Notes: generated by a model from the sequence alone, not told the origin. Positions 1-6,077 are shown, counted from the first letter of the stretch. The stretch is DNA of 8,866 nt from JAFGKK01 sp049684495 (GCA_049684495.1 JBAVFZ010000158.1:1-8866), one strand, 5' to 3'. Program-made: numbers and translations.

Positions 1-2
1 GA

Positions 3-74
3 AATATATTCGTCATTTCTATCCTTTTAGTTGGAACTGCAATTGTCCTATTCTTCCTAATCGCTCTATATTAA
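3..74 (+). CDS. C-terminal end of a putative membrane protein (partial, 5' end outside the window)
   Basis: The frame starting at base 3 stays open for 23 codons and ends at TAA (72-74). The peptide is almost entirely hydrophobic (ILLVGTAIVLFFLIALY at its end), as expected of a C-terminal membrane-spanning helix. The other two forward frames give less convincing peptides. Base composition is very AT-rich, unlike every other gene here. The fragment is too short to name a family, and a chance open frame in AT-rich DNA cannot be excluded. Confidence 0.4.
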   Translation, partial: NIFVISILLVGTAIVLFFLIALY

Positions 75-238
75 TAATTGCAGGAAATCCTTTTTTCTGA
101 CAATATTTTATTTTCTAAAGAAAACAAAAGTGCTGTACTATTATTTGGTAATTGAGATTCGAAATTTCGATAAAACTTTTTCAATACTAGATAAGAAACG
201 CGTAAAAATATAATATCTCTAAAAAAGAGCTATTAAAA

Positions 239-254
239 TGTGACAAACGTCACT
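239..254. promoter_or_regulatory. Candidate CRP/FNR-family operator
   Basis: TGTGA-CAAACG-TCACT matches the CRP-type consensus TGTGA-N6-TCACA at 9 of 10 positions. It contains the exact inverted repeat GTGAC-AAAC-GTCAC. Its centre (246.5) lies about 70 bases upstream of the diguanylate cyclase ATG. A CRP/FNR-superfamily regulator binding here is an inference from the half-site symmetry. No regulator gene is visible in the window. Confidence 0.4.
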
Positions 255-273
255 CCAACCATGGACGGTTGGA
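254..273. repeat. 7-bp inverted repeat upstream of the diguanylate cyclase gene
   Basis: TCCAACC (254-260) is repeated inverted as GGTTGGA (267-273) around the 6-base loop ATGGAC. It abuts the CRP-like site and could be a second operator or a small RNA hairpin. There is no T-tract after it, so it is not an intrinsic terminator on the + strand. Confidence 0.45.
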
Positions 274-301
274 TGATAAAGTAGGTGAATTGCACCACCG
301 C

Positions 302-307
302 GATAAT
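302..307 (+). promoter_or_regulatory. Candidate -10 box (GATAAT) for a leaderless diguanylate cyclase transcript
   Basis: GATAAT ends 8 bases before the ATG at 316, which would put the transcription start at or within a base or two of the start codon. No Shine-Dalgarno sequence precedes the ATG, which fits a leaderless message. No recognisable -35 box sits at the usual spacing, so the promoter would rely on an activator, possibly at the CRP-like site. Confidence 0.3.
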
Positions 308-315
308 ATGACACG

Positions 316-1941
316 ATGAGAACTCCTCTGGAAGGTTCCCCGGCGCGCTCCGATTTCGCCGTCGAATTATGGCGCGGGCTCACCCCGTACCTCGGCGTGG
401 CCCAGACCGTGCTGGCCTTGGCATACCTGCTGGCGGGCGGCGGAGGGCTTCAATGGCCGTGGATCGTCGCGCTGTTTACCGTGCAGGGAGTGGTCAATAT
501 CGGCATCAGCGTCCGGGCCCAAACCGTCCACGATATTTCCGTCCTGATGCATGTGTTCGCGGTCTTCAACTGGATAATTTCCTCGCTGGTCGTCGGATTC
601 GCAGGCGGATACCCCACGCTCTTCTGGCTGATGTTCGTCCTCGGCGCCATCCACAGCGGTTTGTTCATCGGGCGGCCCGGAATCCTGCTGACCGGGTTCA
701 TCGCCAGCGCCGCACTGACCATTCCCCTGCTTTATTTCGGAGGCCTGACGTTTCAGGCCGGGGTCGGGATCGGAATGGAGATGCTGTTCCTCCTGGTGAT
801 CGGTTTCATCACCGAAAAAACAACCACCACGCTCCTCGGCGAGCGCGAAAAATACAAGCGGGCGGAGGAGGCACTCCGGGAATCCCACGACACGCTGTTC
901 CTGGCGCTGGAAAAACAACAACAGCAGGCGCAGGATATGACCCTGCTCTCGGAGATGGGGGATTTCCTGCAGGCCTGCCCGGTCCTGGAAGACAGTTACG
1001 CCATCATCGGCTACTACACGCCGCGCCTGCTGCCCTTCCCGAACGGCATACTCTACCTCAGCGAAGAATCCCGGAATACGCTGGAGGCGGTAAGCGCCTG
1101 GGGCGGGATCGAGGAGGAAAAGAATTATCCGCATTGCTCGCCCGCCCACTGCTGGGCGCTGCGCCGCGAACAAGTGCTGTGGATGGATGAAGCTTCGACC
1201 GGGATGCACTGCCATCACCTGGATCATTCCAAGGTGGCGCAGTACATGTGCATCCCGCTCTTCGCGCAGCGCGAGGTGCTGGGGATCCTGCACCTGCAAT
1301 CGCGGATCGGGGAATCCCCGGCGCCCATCCCCGAAGGGGAGGCGCAAACCCGGGTGCTTTCGCTCGCCAAGACCGTCGGTGAACACATCACCCTGGCGGT
1401 CGCCAACCTCCGGCTGCGGGAAAACCTCCGCAACCAATCCATCCGCGACGGCCTGACCGGCCTGTTCAACCGGCGCTACCTGGAGGAGACGCTCGAGCGG
1501 GAAATCCACCGCGCGGTCCGCGAACAGGCGCCGCTCTCGATCATCTTCATCGACATCGACCACTTCAAATCCTTCAATGATGAATACGGGCACGAGGCGG
1601 GGGACGCCGTCCTGCGCCGGCTCGGGGCGTACCTCACCACGCAAGTCCGCTATGAGGATATCGCCTGCCGGTATGGCGGGGAGGAGTTCGTGATCGTGCT
1701 GCCCGATGCCGCGATCGGCATCGCCGCGGCGCGCGCGGAAGGGATGCGGGCCGGCGTGAAGGGCATGAGCGTTGCGGTCGGCGGGAAGACGCTGCGCGGG
1801 ATCACGCTCTCGCTCGGCGTTTCCGCGATCCCGGAATTCGAAGCCTCCGGGGAAATCCTAATGCGCGCGGCGGATGCCGCGCTCTACCAGGCCAAGGCCG
1901 AGGGGCGCGACCGGGTGGCGGTTGCGAAAACGGCAAAATAA
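316..1941 (+). CDS. Membrane-bound GAF-GGDEF diguanylate cyclase
   Basis: Makes cyclic di-GMP from two GTP at the inner face of the membrane. The 541-residue product has about six hydrophobic segments (roughly residues 24-41, 48-65, 76-98, 101-118, 122-143 and 146-165), a probable coiled coil (170-215) and a GAF sensor domain (about 205-365). The GAF contains HCWALRR (278-284) and a Cys/His-rich stretch (C299, H300, H301, C312). The GGDEF domain runs from about 372 to 536. The active site is intact: FIDIDHFKSFND with metal-binding Asp413, and GGEEF at 454-458. The inhibitory I-site RYED (445-448) sits five residues before GGEEF, so product feedback is expected. There is no EAL domain. The N-terminal membrane sensor resembles no family I can name. 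ATG 316 is the first in-frame start after a stop at 304 and lacks a Shine-Dalgarno. The gene ends in a terminator shared with the convergent GH130 gene. Confidence 0.93.
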   Translation: MRTPLEGSPARSDFAVELWRGLTPYLGVAQTVLALAYLLAGGGGLQWPWIVALFTVQGVVNIGISVRAQTVHDISVLMHVFAVFNWIISSLVVGFAGGYPTLFWLMFVLGAIHSGLFIGRPGILLTGFIASAALTIPLLYFGGLTFQAGVGIGMEMLFLLVIGFITEKTTTTLLGEREKYKRAEEALRESHDTLFLALEKQQQQAQDMTLLSEMGDFLQACPVLEDSYAIIGYYTPRLLPFPNGILYLSEESRNTLEAVSAWGGIEEEKNYPHCSPAHCWALRREQVLWMDEASTGMHCHHLDHSKVAQYMCIPLFAQREVLGILHLQSRIGESPAPIPEGEAQTRVLSLAKTVGEHITLAVANLRLRENLRNQSIRDGLTGLFNRRYLEETLEREIHRAVREQAPLSIIFIDIDHFKSFNDEYGHEAGDAVLRRLGAYLTTQVRYEDIACRYGGEEFVIVLPDAAIGIAAARAEGMRAGVKGMSVAVGGKTLRGITLSLGVSAIPEFEASGEILMRAADAALYQAKAEGRDRVAVAKTAK

Positions 1942-1955
1942 ACCATAGCCAGGAT

Positions 1956-2008
1956 TTTTCAGGATTGACAGGAAAAGCGGAAAAATAAATCCTGGTCAAT
2001 CCTGTAAA
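1956..2008. repeat. Inverted repeat with CAGGATTGAC-type arms after the cyclase stop codon
   Basis: CAGGATTGACAGG (1960-1972) pairs with CCTGGTCAATCCTG (1991-2004), leaving one bulged base, and three outer T-A pairs can extend the stem. The half-unit CAGGATT also occurs once more at 1950-1956. From memory, related CAGGATTGACAGG words occur as dispersed intergenic repeats in several environmental bacteria. The exact class is not known to me. It may add to transcript 3'-end stability. Confidence 0.5.
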
Positions 2009-2019
2009 CCTTATGAAAT

Positions 2020-2049
2020 AAAAAAGCCCGGCGAGAACCGGGCTTTTTT
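2020..2049. terminator. Bidirectional intrinsic terminator
   Basis: A perfect 12-bp stem, AAAAAAGCCCGG and CCGGGCTTTTTT, flanks the 6-base loop CGAGAA. The + strand ends in six T residues, and by symmetry so does the - strand. It lies between the convergent cyclase (stop at 1941) and GH130 (stop at 2063) genes and would stop transcription from both sides. Confidence 0.93.
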
Positions 2050-2062
2050 GCCAGTGAGAAGC

Positions 2063-3034
2063 TTATACCTGCGAGGTGCTCTTGACGAAATCGAGCACGT
2101 CCTTGATCTTGGTGAAGGCGAGCGCGGTGACCGTGTCGGCGCCGCCGTAGTAGATCGCGATCCGTCCGGTCGGCGGATCGTACAGCGCCGCACACGGGAA
2201 AGCCACGTTCGGGACATCGCCCACGCATTCGTACAGCGTCTGCGGGGAAAGCAGGTACGGGCCGCCGCGGTGGATCACCTTCCAGGGTTTTTCGAGGTCG
2301 AGCAGCGCGGCGCCGAAGCTGTAGACGAACCCGTTGCACGAGGTCAGCACGCCGTGGTAGAAGACCAGCCAGCCTTCGGACGTTTCGATCGGCGTCGGTC
2401 CGGCGCCGATCTTGGTCGCCTGCCAGCCGCCCTTGGTGCCCATCACGAAGCGGTGTTCCCCCCAATGGATCATGTCCGGGCTCTGGCTGATGAAAATGTC
2501 ACCGAACGGGGTGTGGCCGTTGTCGCTCGGGCGGCTAAACATCACGTACTTGCCGTTGATCTTGCGCGGGAAGAGCACGCCGTTGCGGTTGAAAGGCAGC
2601 AGCGCGTTTTCCAGGAAATGGAACTTCTGGAAGTCGAACGTGTATCCGATCCCGATCGTCGGGCCGTGATACCCGTTGCACCAGGTCACGTAGAACCGGT
2701 CTTCCAGCCACACCACCCGCGGGTCGTAGCGGTATTGGAACTTGCCGATTTCGGGATCGTCGCACAGCCATTCGATCGGGTCGTTATCCAGCTGCCAGCG
2801 GATGCCGTCCTTGCTGAACCCGCGGTGCAGGTTCATCACGCGGGCGCGGTTGTCGGCGCGGAACACGCCGGCAAAGGTGCCCTGAAAAGGGACCACGGCG
2901 CTGTTGAAGATGCTGTTGGAAGACGGGATCAGGTTGCGCGGAATGACCGGATTGCCGCTGTAACGCCAGACGACGTCGAAACCGCCGGCGGGTTTTTCTT
3001 CCCAGGGGATGTTGGGCAGGGGAACTTGGGTCAT
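2063..3034 (-). CDS. GH130 glycoside phosphorylase, probably mannosylglucose/beta-mannoside type
   Basis: GH130 enzymes cleave beta-mannosides with inorganic phosphate, giving alpha-mannose-1-phosphate plus the remaining sugar. The 323-residue product has no signal peptide, so it should be cytoplasmic. It carries family landmarks along its length: FRADNR (58-63); YRYDPRV (101-107), with D104 as the expected catalytic acid; FNRNGVLFPRKINGKY (148-163); SRPSDNGHTPFGDIF (167-181); GWLVFYHG (221-228); PNVAFPCA (275-282); and YYGGADT (295-301). R150, R168 and H228 are plausible phosphate-site residues. The middle and C-terminal motifs look most like GH130 subfamily 1 (4-O-beta-mannosyl-glucose phosphorylase), though the protein is shorter than the roughly 390 residues I recall for characterised members. 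The ATG at 3034 has AAGGAG ten bases upstream. The longer open frame to 3322 runs through a hairpin repeat and is rejected. The gene is divergent from a sugar symporter, which fits uptake followed by phosphorolysis. Exact substrate unknown. Confidence 0.88.
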   Translation of the reverse strand: MTQVPLPNIPWEEKPAGGFDVVWRYSGNPVIPRNLIPSSNSIFNSAVVPFQGTFAGVFRADNRARVMNLHRGFSKDGIRWQLDNDPIEWLCDDPEIGKFQYRYDPRVVWLEDRFYVTWCNGYHGPTIGIGYTFDFQKFHFLENALLPFNRNGVLFPRKINGKYVMFSRPSDNGHTPFGDIFISQSPDMIHWGEHRFVMGTKGGWQATKIGAGPTPIETSEGWLVFYHGVLTSCNGFVYSFGAALLDLEKPWKVIHRGGPYLLSPQTLYECVGDVPNVAFPCAALYDPPTGRIAIYYGGADTVTALAFTKIKDVLDFVKSTSQV

Positions 3035-3044
3035 TGAAATAATT

Positions 3045-3050
3045 CTCCTT
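3045..3050 (-). promoter_or_regulatory. Ribosome binding site deciding the GH130 start
   Basis: On the minus strand AAGGAG lies ten bases before the ATG at 3034. None of the upstream in-frame start codons has such a site, so this sets the start despite the longer open frame. Confidence 0.75.
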
Positions 3051-3095
3051 CGAAAGGACGGGGCATGGTTGCCCGATTTGTAATCCAGCCGCGGA

Positions 3096-3124
3096 ATTAT
3101 AGCATACGAACCCGTGGGAGTCCC
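3096..3124 (-). promoter_or_regulatory. Candidate extended -10 promoter for the GH130 gene
   Basis: Read on the minus strand, bases 3104 to 3096 are TGCTATAAT, an exact extended -10 (TGn-TATAAT). Seventeen bases upstream lies GGGACT (3124-3119), a poor -35 match, which is tolerated by extended -10 promoters. Transcription would begin near 3089, giving a leader of about 55 bases before the ATG at 3034. Confidence 0.55.
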
Positions 3125-3160
3125 GCGGGCGGGAGCGGAGTTTTTGGGAACCGCAATTCT

Positions 3161-3198
3161 CCCCTCCCCGGCGTGTGGGGAGGGGTGAGGGGGAGGGG
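3161..3198. repeat. C/G-rich hairpin with a G-quadruplex-type tract
   Basis: CCCCTCCCC (3161-3169) pairs perfectly with GGGGAGGGG (3177-3185) across a 7-base loop. The + strand then continues as further G runs, so 3177-3198 holds four runs of four or five G separated by 1-3 bases, which fits the G-quadruplex pattern. The 10-mer GGGGAGGGGT recurs at 7428-7437 between the serpins. Translated on the minus strand, it yields the Pro-rich junk peptide typical of such repeats. Confidence 0.7.
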
Positions 3199-3313
3199 AT
3201 GGCACATGCCGCGGAATTATCCTCCGGGCACCGCGACCGCACGGGTATACGATGCCCCTGCCGGGAACAGACCATTTCGATGGAGAGCCCCCCGTGAGAC
3301 GGGCTTTGACCAA

Positions 3314-3339
3314 CAGCGCCACGCTTCAGGCTGGCGCTG
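3314..3339. repeat. 8-bp inverted repeat upstream of the symporter promoter
   Basis: CAGCGCCA (3314-3321) and TGGCGCTG (3332-3339) form a perfect inverted repeat with a 10-base spacer, CGCTTCAGGC. It ends 31 bases before the candidate symporter -10 box, so it lies just upstream of where the -35 region would be. It may be an operator for a dimeric regulator or a dispersed hairpin repeat. Confidence 0.5.
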
Positions 3340-3370
3340 GTATGTTCGACCCCAACCCCTCCAATTCGCA

Positions 3371-3376
3371 TATAAT
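3371..3376 (+). promoter_or_regulatory. Candidate -10 box for the symporter gene
   Basis: An exact TATAAT. The best -35-like word is TTCGAC (3345-3350), with a long 20-base spacer, so an activator may be needed. Transcription would start near 3383, inside the palindrome at 3381-3390, giving a leader of about 45 bases. Confidence 0.45.
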
Positions 3377-3380
3377 TATC

Positions 3381-3390
3381 CGGATATCCG
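3381..3390. promoter_or_regulatory. 10-bp palindrome CGGATATCCG at the predicted symporter transcription start
   Basis: CGGATATCCG is a perfect palindrome four bases after the TATAAT and followed by seven T residues. Its position over the expected start of transcription suits a repressor operator. With no loop bases it is a poor terminator stem. The binding protein is unknown. Confidence 0.4.
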
Positions 3391-3411
3391 TTTTTTTCCC
3401 CATCCTTCCCC

Positions 3412-3416
3412 GGAGG
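3412..3416 (+). promoter_or_regulatory. Ribosome binding site of the symporter gene
   Basis: GGAGG ends 11 bases before the ATG at 3428. It supports that start rather than the open frame reaching back to 3065, whose extra 121 codons cross promoters, palindromes and the G-rich hairpin and encode no recognisable domain. Confidence 0.7.
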
Positions 3417-3427
3417 TTTTCACTGGC

Positions 3428-4810
3428 ATGGCCGCCAAACTTACCCGCCGCGAGAAATGGACTTACGGGTCGGGCGATCTGTCCTTCAGCCTGATCACCA
3501 CCATCGTCGGCGCCTATTTCGCCATATTCCTCACCGATGTGGTTGGCGTTCCGGCGTCCATCGCCGCGCTGGCGATTTTCGTCGGCAGCACGTGGGATTA
3601 CATCAACGATCCGATCGTTGGCTACCTCTCGGACCGCACCCGCTCGCGCTGGGGGCGGCGGCGCCCTTTCCTTCTTTTCGGAGCGATTCCGATGATGCTG
3701 GCTTTTACGCTGATGTGGTGGCGCCCGCCGTTCACCGAACCGATCGTATTGGGGATCTATTTTTGCATGGTGTTCATCGTCTATGAACTGGCGGCGACCT
3801 TCGCCTATATGCCGTATCTGGCGTTGACGCCCGAATTGACATCGGATTATGACGAGCGCACTTCCTTAATGAGCAAGCGTGCGTTCTTCTCCATTCTGGG
3901 AAGTTTGGTTGCGTTCACCGTCCCGCTGTTGATCGTAGGCGGTTTCCACCCCGAGAACGCCGGGCGGGTGCTGCTCATGGGGGCGGTATTCGGATCCGTC
4001 TGCATCGTTCCGCTCTGGCTGGTGTTCTTCGGCACGCGCGAGCGGGAGGAGTTCATGCGCCGGCCGCCGAATGGGCTGCGCGAGTCGATCGGGGCCATGC
4101 GCAACAACCGCCCCTTTGTGTTCAGCTTGGTGATCTACCTCTTCACCTGGGTCATGGTCGCCATCATCCAGCTGATCATGCTCTATTACATTAAGCATGT
4201 CATCCGGCAGGAGGCGCAAAGCGATCTGATCATGGCGACGATCTTTGTGGTCGCAATGATCGCCCTGCCGATGTGGGAATGGATCTCGCGCCGGCTTAAC
4301 AAACGTTTGGCCTATATCGCCGGGATGGCTTTCCTGGCGGTCGTCCTGCTTACCCTGTCCTCGCTCAACGCTTCCACCAGCCTGGCGGTGATCCTGTTGA
4401 TTTGCGTGCTGGCCGGGATCGGTGTGTCCGCCGCCCACATCATCCCCTGGTCGATGCTTCCCGACGCGATCGAATACGGCGAGCTGCACACCGGCGAACG
4501 CCACGAGGGGATGTTCTACAGCCTGATCACGCTGGCGCAGAAGATCGCCGTCTCCATCGCGCTTCCCCTGGCGCTTTTGGTACTCGACCGATCCGGGTAC
4601 GTTCCCAACAGCGCGGTCCAACCGGAATCCGCCGTCAATGGAATCCGGCTGATCGCCGGCCCGATCCCGGCCGTACTGATCGGCTTGGGCATCCTGTTCG
4701 CTTTCCTATATCCCCTGGGACGCGATAACTACATGGAAATCGCGCGCGCCCTCGAAGCCCGGCGGTTAAAATCCGCTCCGGCCGATCCCGTAGAGAAGCC
4801 GCATGATTGA
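3428..4810 (+). CDS. GPH-family (MelB-like) sugar:cation symporter
   Basis: Imports a glycoside across the inner membrane together with a cation (Na+ or H+). The 460-residue product has the usual family length and about twelve hydrophobic helices. GPH landmarks are clear: GSGDLSFS near the N-terminus (D17); WDYINDPIVGYLSDRTRSRWGRRRP, with D57 and D61 in the places of MelB's cation-binding aspartates; the central basic loop around 204-229; DAIEYGELHTGERHEG (346-361); and K372 in the following helix, like the MelB site lysine. The start is the ATG after GGAGG. The last 8 bases overlap the next gene, so the two are probably co-transcribed and translationally coupled. It is divergent from the GH130 phosphorylase; a GPH symporter beside a GH130 enzyme is also found in the Bacteroides fragilis mannan-degradation cluster. 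A beta-mannoside or similar oligosaccharide is therefore a reasonable guess for the substrate, but the sequence alone does not show it. Confidence 0.92.
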   Translation: MAAKLTRREKWTYGSGDLSFSLITTIVGAYFAIFLTDVVGVPASIAALAIFVGSTWDYINDPIVGYLSDRTRSRWGRRRPFLLFGAIPMMLAFTLMWWRPPFTEPIVLGIYFCMVFIVYELAATFAYMPYLALTPELTSDYDERTSLMSKRAFFSILGSLVAFTVPLLIVGGFHPENAGRVLLMGAVFGSVCIVPLWLVFFGTREREEFMRRPPNGLRESIGAMRNNRPFVFSLVIYLFTWVMVAIIQLIMLYYIKHVIRQEAQSDLIMATIFVVAMIALPMWEWISRRLNKRLAYIAGMAFLAVVLLTLSSLNASTSLAVILLICVLAGIGVSAAHIIPWSMLPDAIEYGELHTGERHEGMFYSLITLAQKIAVSIALPLALLVLDRSGYVPNSAVQPESAVNGIRLIAGPIPAVLIGLGILFAFLYPLGRDNYMEIARALEARRLKSAPADPVEKPHD

Positions 4811-5927
4811 AGTCCGCCCCGTCCAGACGGCTCGCGAGAAGCGCGCCTTCCTCACATTCCCGTGGCGCGTGTATGCGAAGGACGCGCTGTGGGTGCCGCC
4901 GCTGCTGCCCGAACGCGAAAAGGTCATCGATCCAAAGCGCGGATTATTTTTTAAAAACGGGTATGCCGATCTGTTTATCGCCTGGAAGGACGGCCGGCCC
5001 GCGGGGACGATCTGCTGCGCGGAAGATACCGCCGACACGCGCGTCCGTGGCCATGCCGAGTGCATGTTCGGATTTTTTGAATGCGTCGAGGATTATTCCG
5101 TCGCCGAAGCGCTTTTACGGCGCGCCGAGGATTGGGCCCGCGCGCATAAGATGCCCGCGATCTACGGGCCCTACAATCTCGACCGCGAGGATTCGCGCGG
5201 AATTCTGGTCGAGGGGTATGATCGGCCGCCGGCGCTTCTGTGCGGCCATAACCCCCCGTACTACAGGGATTTTTGCGAACGGTTCGGGCTGGTCAAGCGC
5301 GAATCCGACAATCTGGCGTATAGCATCGATATCGACCTGACCCGGCCGGAAATCCGGCGCCTGACCCGTCTAGCCGAGCGGGTGCGCCGGCGGAAGGCGG
5401 TGACCATCCGCGGCGCGCGGATGGACAACCTGCAAGTGGAGATTGACATCGTTTGGGATTTGCAGAACCGGGCGCTGGCGCACCTCCCCGGCTTCGTCCC
5501 CTATCCGCGCGAGTCGATCGAAAGCCTGGTCATGCCGCTCAAGGACCTGGCCGATCCCGAACTGGTGCTTTTTGCCGAGATCGACGGGAAAGCCGTCGGC
5601 TGGTTCCCGGCCGTTCCCAATTTCAATGAAGTGTTGATCCACCTCAACGGGCTGCGCTACCCTTGGGATTATTTGCGCGCATTGCGGTACCGCAACGCCA
5701 GGCCGGAAAGCATCGCCATAAAAAGCATCGTCGTCCCGCCTGAATACTGGGATACCGGCGTCGCGATCCTGCTGTTCGACGAGATGGCCCGGCGCGCGGC
5801 AGCCAAAGGATACAAGTGGGCGGATTTGTCGCTAACCGGAGAAGACAACCCCGATACGTGGGATCTCGCCCACCATATGGGGGCGAAAATTTACAAACGG
5901 TATCGGTTCTATCGAAAAGAGGTTTGA
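4803..5927 (+). CDS. GNAT-superfamily acetyltransferase-like protein (YghO type)
   Basis: A 374-residue cytoplasmic protein without signal peptide or membrane segments. Its pattern matches the YghO-like group: FPWRVYAKDALWVPPLLP (19-36), a first half with YGPYNL (121-126), GILVEGYDRPPALLCGHNPPYY (133-154, key residues G138, P142, N150, Y153) and GLVK (162-165). A second half with a GNAT fold follows: beta strands around 254-272, IVVPPEYWDTGVAILLFDE (309-327) at the acyl-CoA-binding motif A position, and GAKIYKRYRFY (360-370) at the end. The canonical Q/RxxGxG/A signature is weak (YWDTGVA), so catalysis is uncertain and the natural substrate is unknown. The gene overlaps the symporter by 8 bases (ATGATTGA) with only a weak upstream GAGAAG, which points to translational coupling. 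It might act on the imported sugar or a product, but that is a guess from position. Confidence 0.72.
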   Translation: MIEVRPVQTAREKRAFLTFPWRVYAKDALWVPPLLPEREKVIDPKRGLFFKNGYADLFIAWKDGRPAGTICCAEDTADTRVRGHAECMFGFFECVEDYSVAEALLRRAEDWARAHKMPAIYGPYNLDREDSRGILVEGYDRPPALLCGHNPPYYRDFCERFGLVKRESDNLAYSIDIDLTRPEIRRLTRLAERVRRRKAVTIRGARMDNLQVEIDIVWDLQNRALAHLPGFVPYPRESIESLVMPLKDLADPELVLFAEIDGKAVGWFPAVPNFNEVLIHLNGLRYPWDYLRALRYRNARPESIAIKSIVVPPEYWDTGVAILLFDEMARRAAAKGYKWADLSLTGEDNPDTWDLAHHMGAKIYKRYRFYRKEV

Positions 5928-5933
5928 TCTTGA

Positions 5934-5954
5934 TCGAACCGTTCCGAGGTTCGA
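5934..5954. repeat. 7-bp inverted repeat just after the GNAT-like gene
   Basis: TCGAACC (5934-5940) pairs with GGTTCGA (5948-5954) around GTTCCGA, starting 7 bases after the stop codon. There is no T-tract behind it, so it may protect the 3' end of the symporter-GNAT message or be a weak terminator. The rest of the gap to 6077 shows no gene and only a weak GATAAT at 6059-6064. Confidence 0.45.
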
Positions 5955-6077
5955 GGGGATTCGCCCTAAAAAAGGCCGTTTTGAAGCACCTGCCACCGGG
6001 AGCCCGAAACATATTTGTCGGGGAACAAGATCCGGCATCCAGCGTCTTTTATTTTGTAGATAATCCCCTCTACTCTT

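Larger units (their letters stand above)
75..315. other. AT-rich intergenic region upstream of the diguanylate cyclase gene
   Basis: No gene is visible here. Bases 1-240 contain only 63 G or C. The stretch holds a 12-bp perfect palindrome TCGAAATTTCGA at 159-170. It also has a weak AT-only stem-loop at 106-129 (TTTTATTTTC, loop TAAA, GAAAACAAAA, one mismatch), which could end transcription of the upstream gene, and a TATAAT at 209-214 without a convincing -35 partner. Composition shifts toward that of the coding DNA from about 240 onward. Confidence 0.6.
3088..3220. repeat. 13-bp direct repeat flanking a 107-bp segment
   Basis: GCCGCGGAATTAT occurs exactly at 3088-3100 and again at 3208-3220. 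The 107 bases between contain the G-rich hairpin. The first copy overlaps the candidate GH130 -10 box. The second copy would read GATAAT on the minus strand at the matching place. It could be a pair of regulator sites, a duplicated promoter element or the footprint of an insertion. Confidence 0.6.

Noticed and set aside
367..1644. Long minus-strand open frame of 425 codons opposite the diguanylate cyclase
   Set aside because: Its peptide has no domain, and the + strand frame carries a complete GAF-GGDEF protein with all motifs. High GC makes long antisense frames common.
2048..3037. Plus-strand open frame of 329 codons opposite the GH130 gene
   Set aside because: Starts inside the terminator, encodes no recognisable family, and opposes a gene with clear catalytic motifs and ribosome site.
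3035..3322. N-terminal extension of the GH130 frame to 3322
   Set aside because: It would translate the C/G-rich hairpin into a Pro-rich junk peptide and cover the extended -10 promoter; AAGGAG before 3034 gives a better start.
3065..3427. N-terminal extension of the symporter frame by 121 codons
   Set aside because: Crosses promoters and palindromes, is not hydrophobic, and has no counterpart in GPH symporters, which begin just before the GSGD motif.
3866..4621. Minus-strand open frame of 251 codons opposite the symporter
   Set aside because: A charged, low-complexity shadow of membrane-helix codons with no domain.
5934..5965. Possible tRNA T-arm (GGTTCGAGG) after the GNAT-like gene
   Set aside because: The flanking bases cannot form a 5-bp T stem and no acceptor, D or anticodon arms are present.
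6017..6050. Half of a CCGGCATCCAGCG-type dispersed repeat
   Set aside because: It resembles from memory a common intergenic hairpin, but only one arm is present, so it cannot be called from this sequence.
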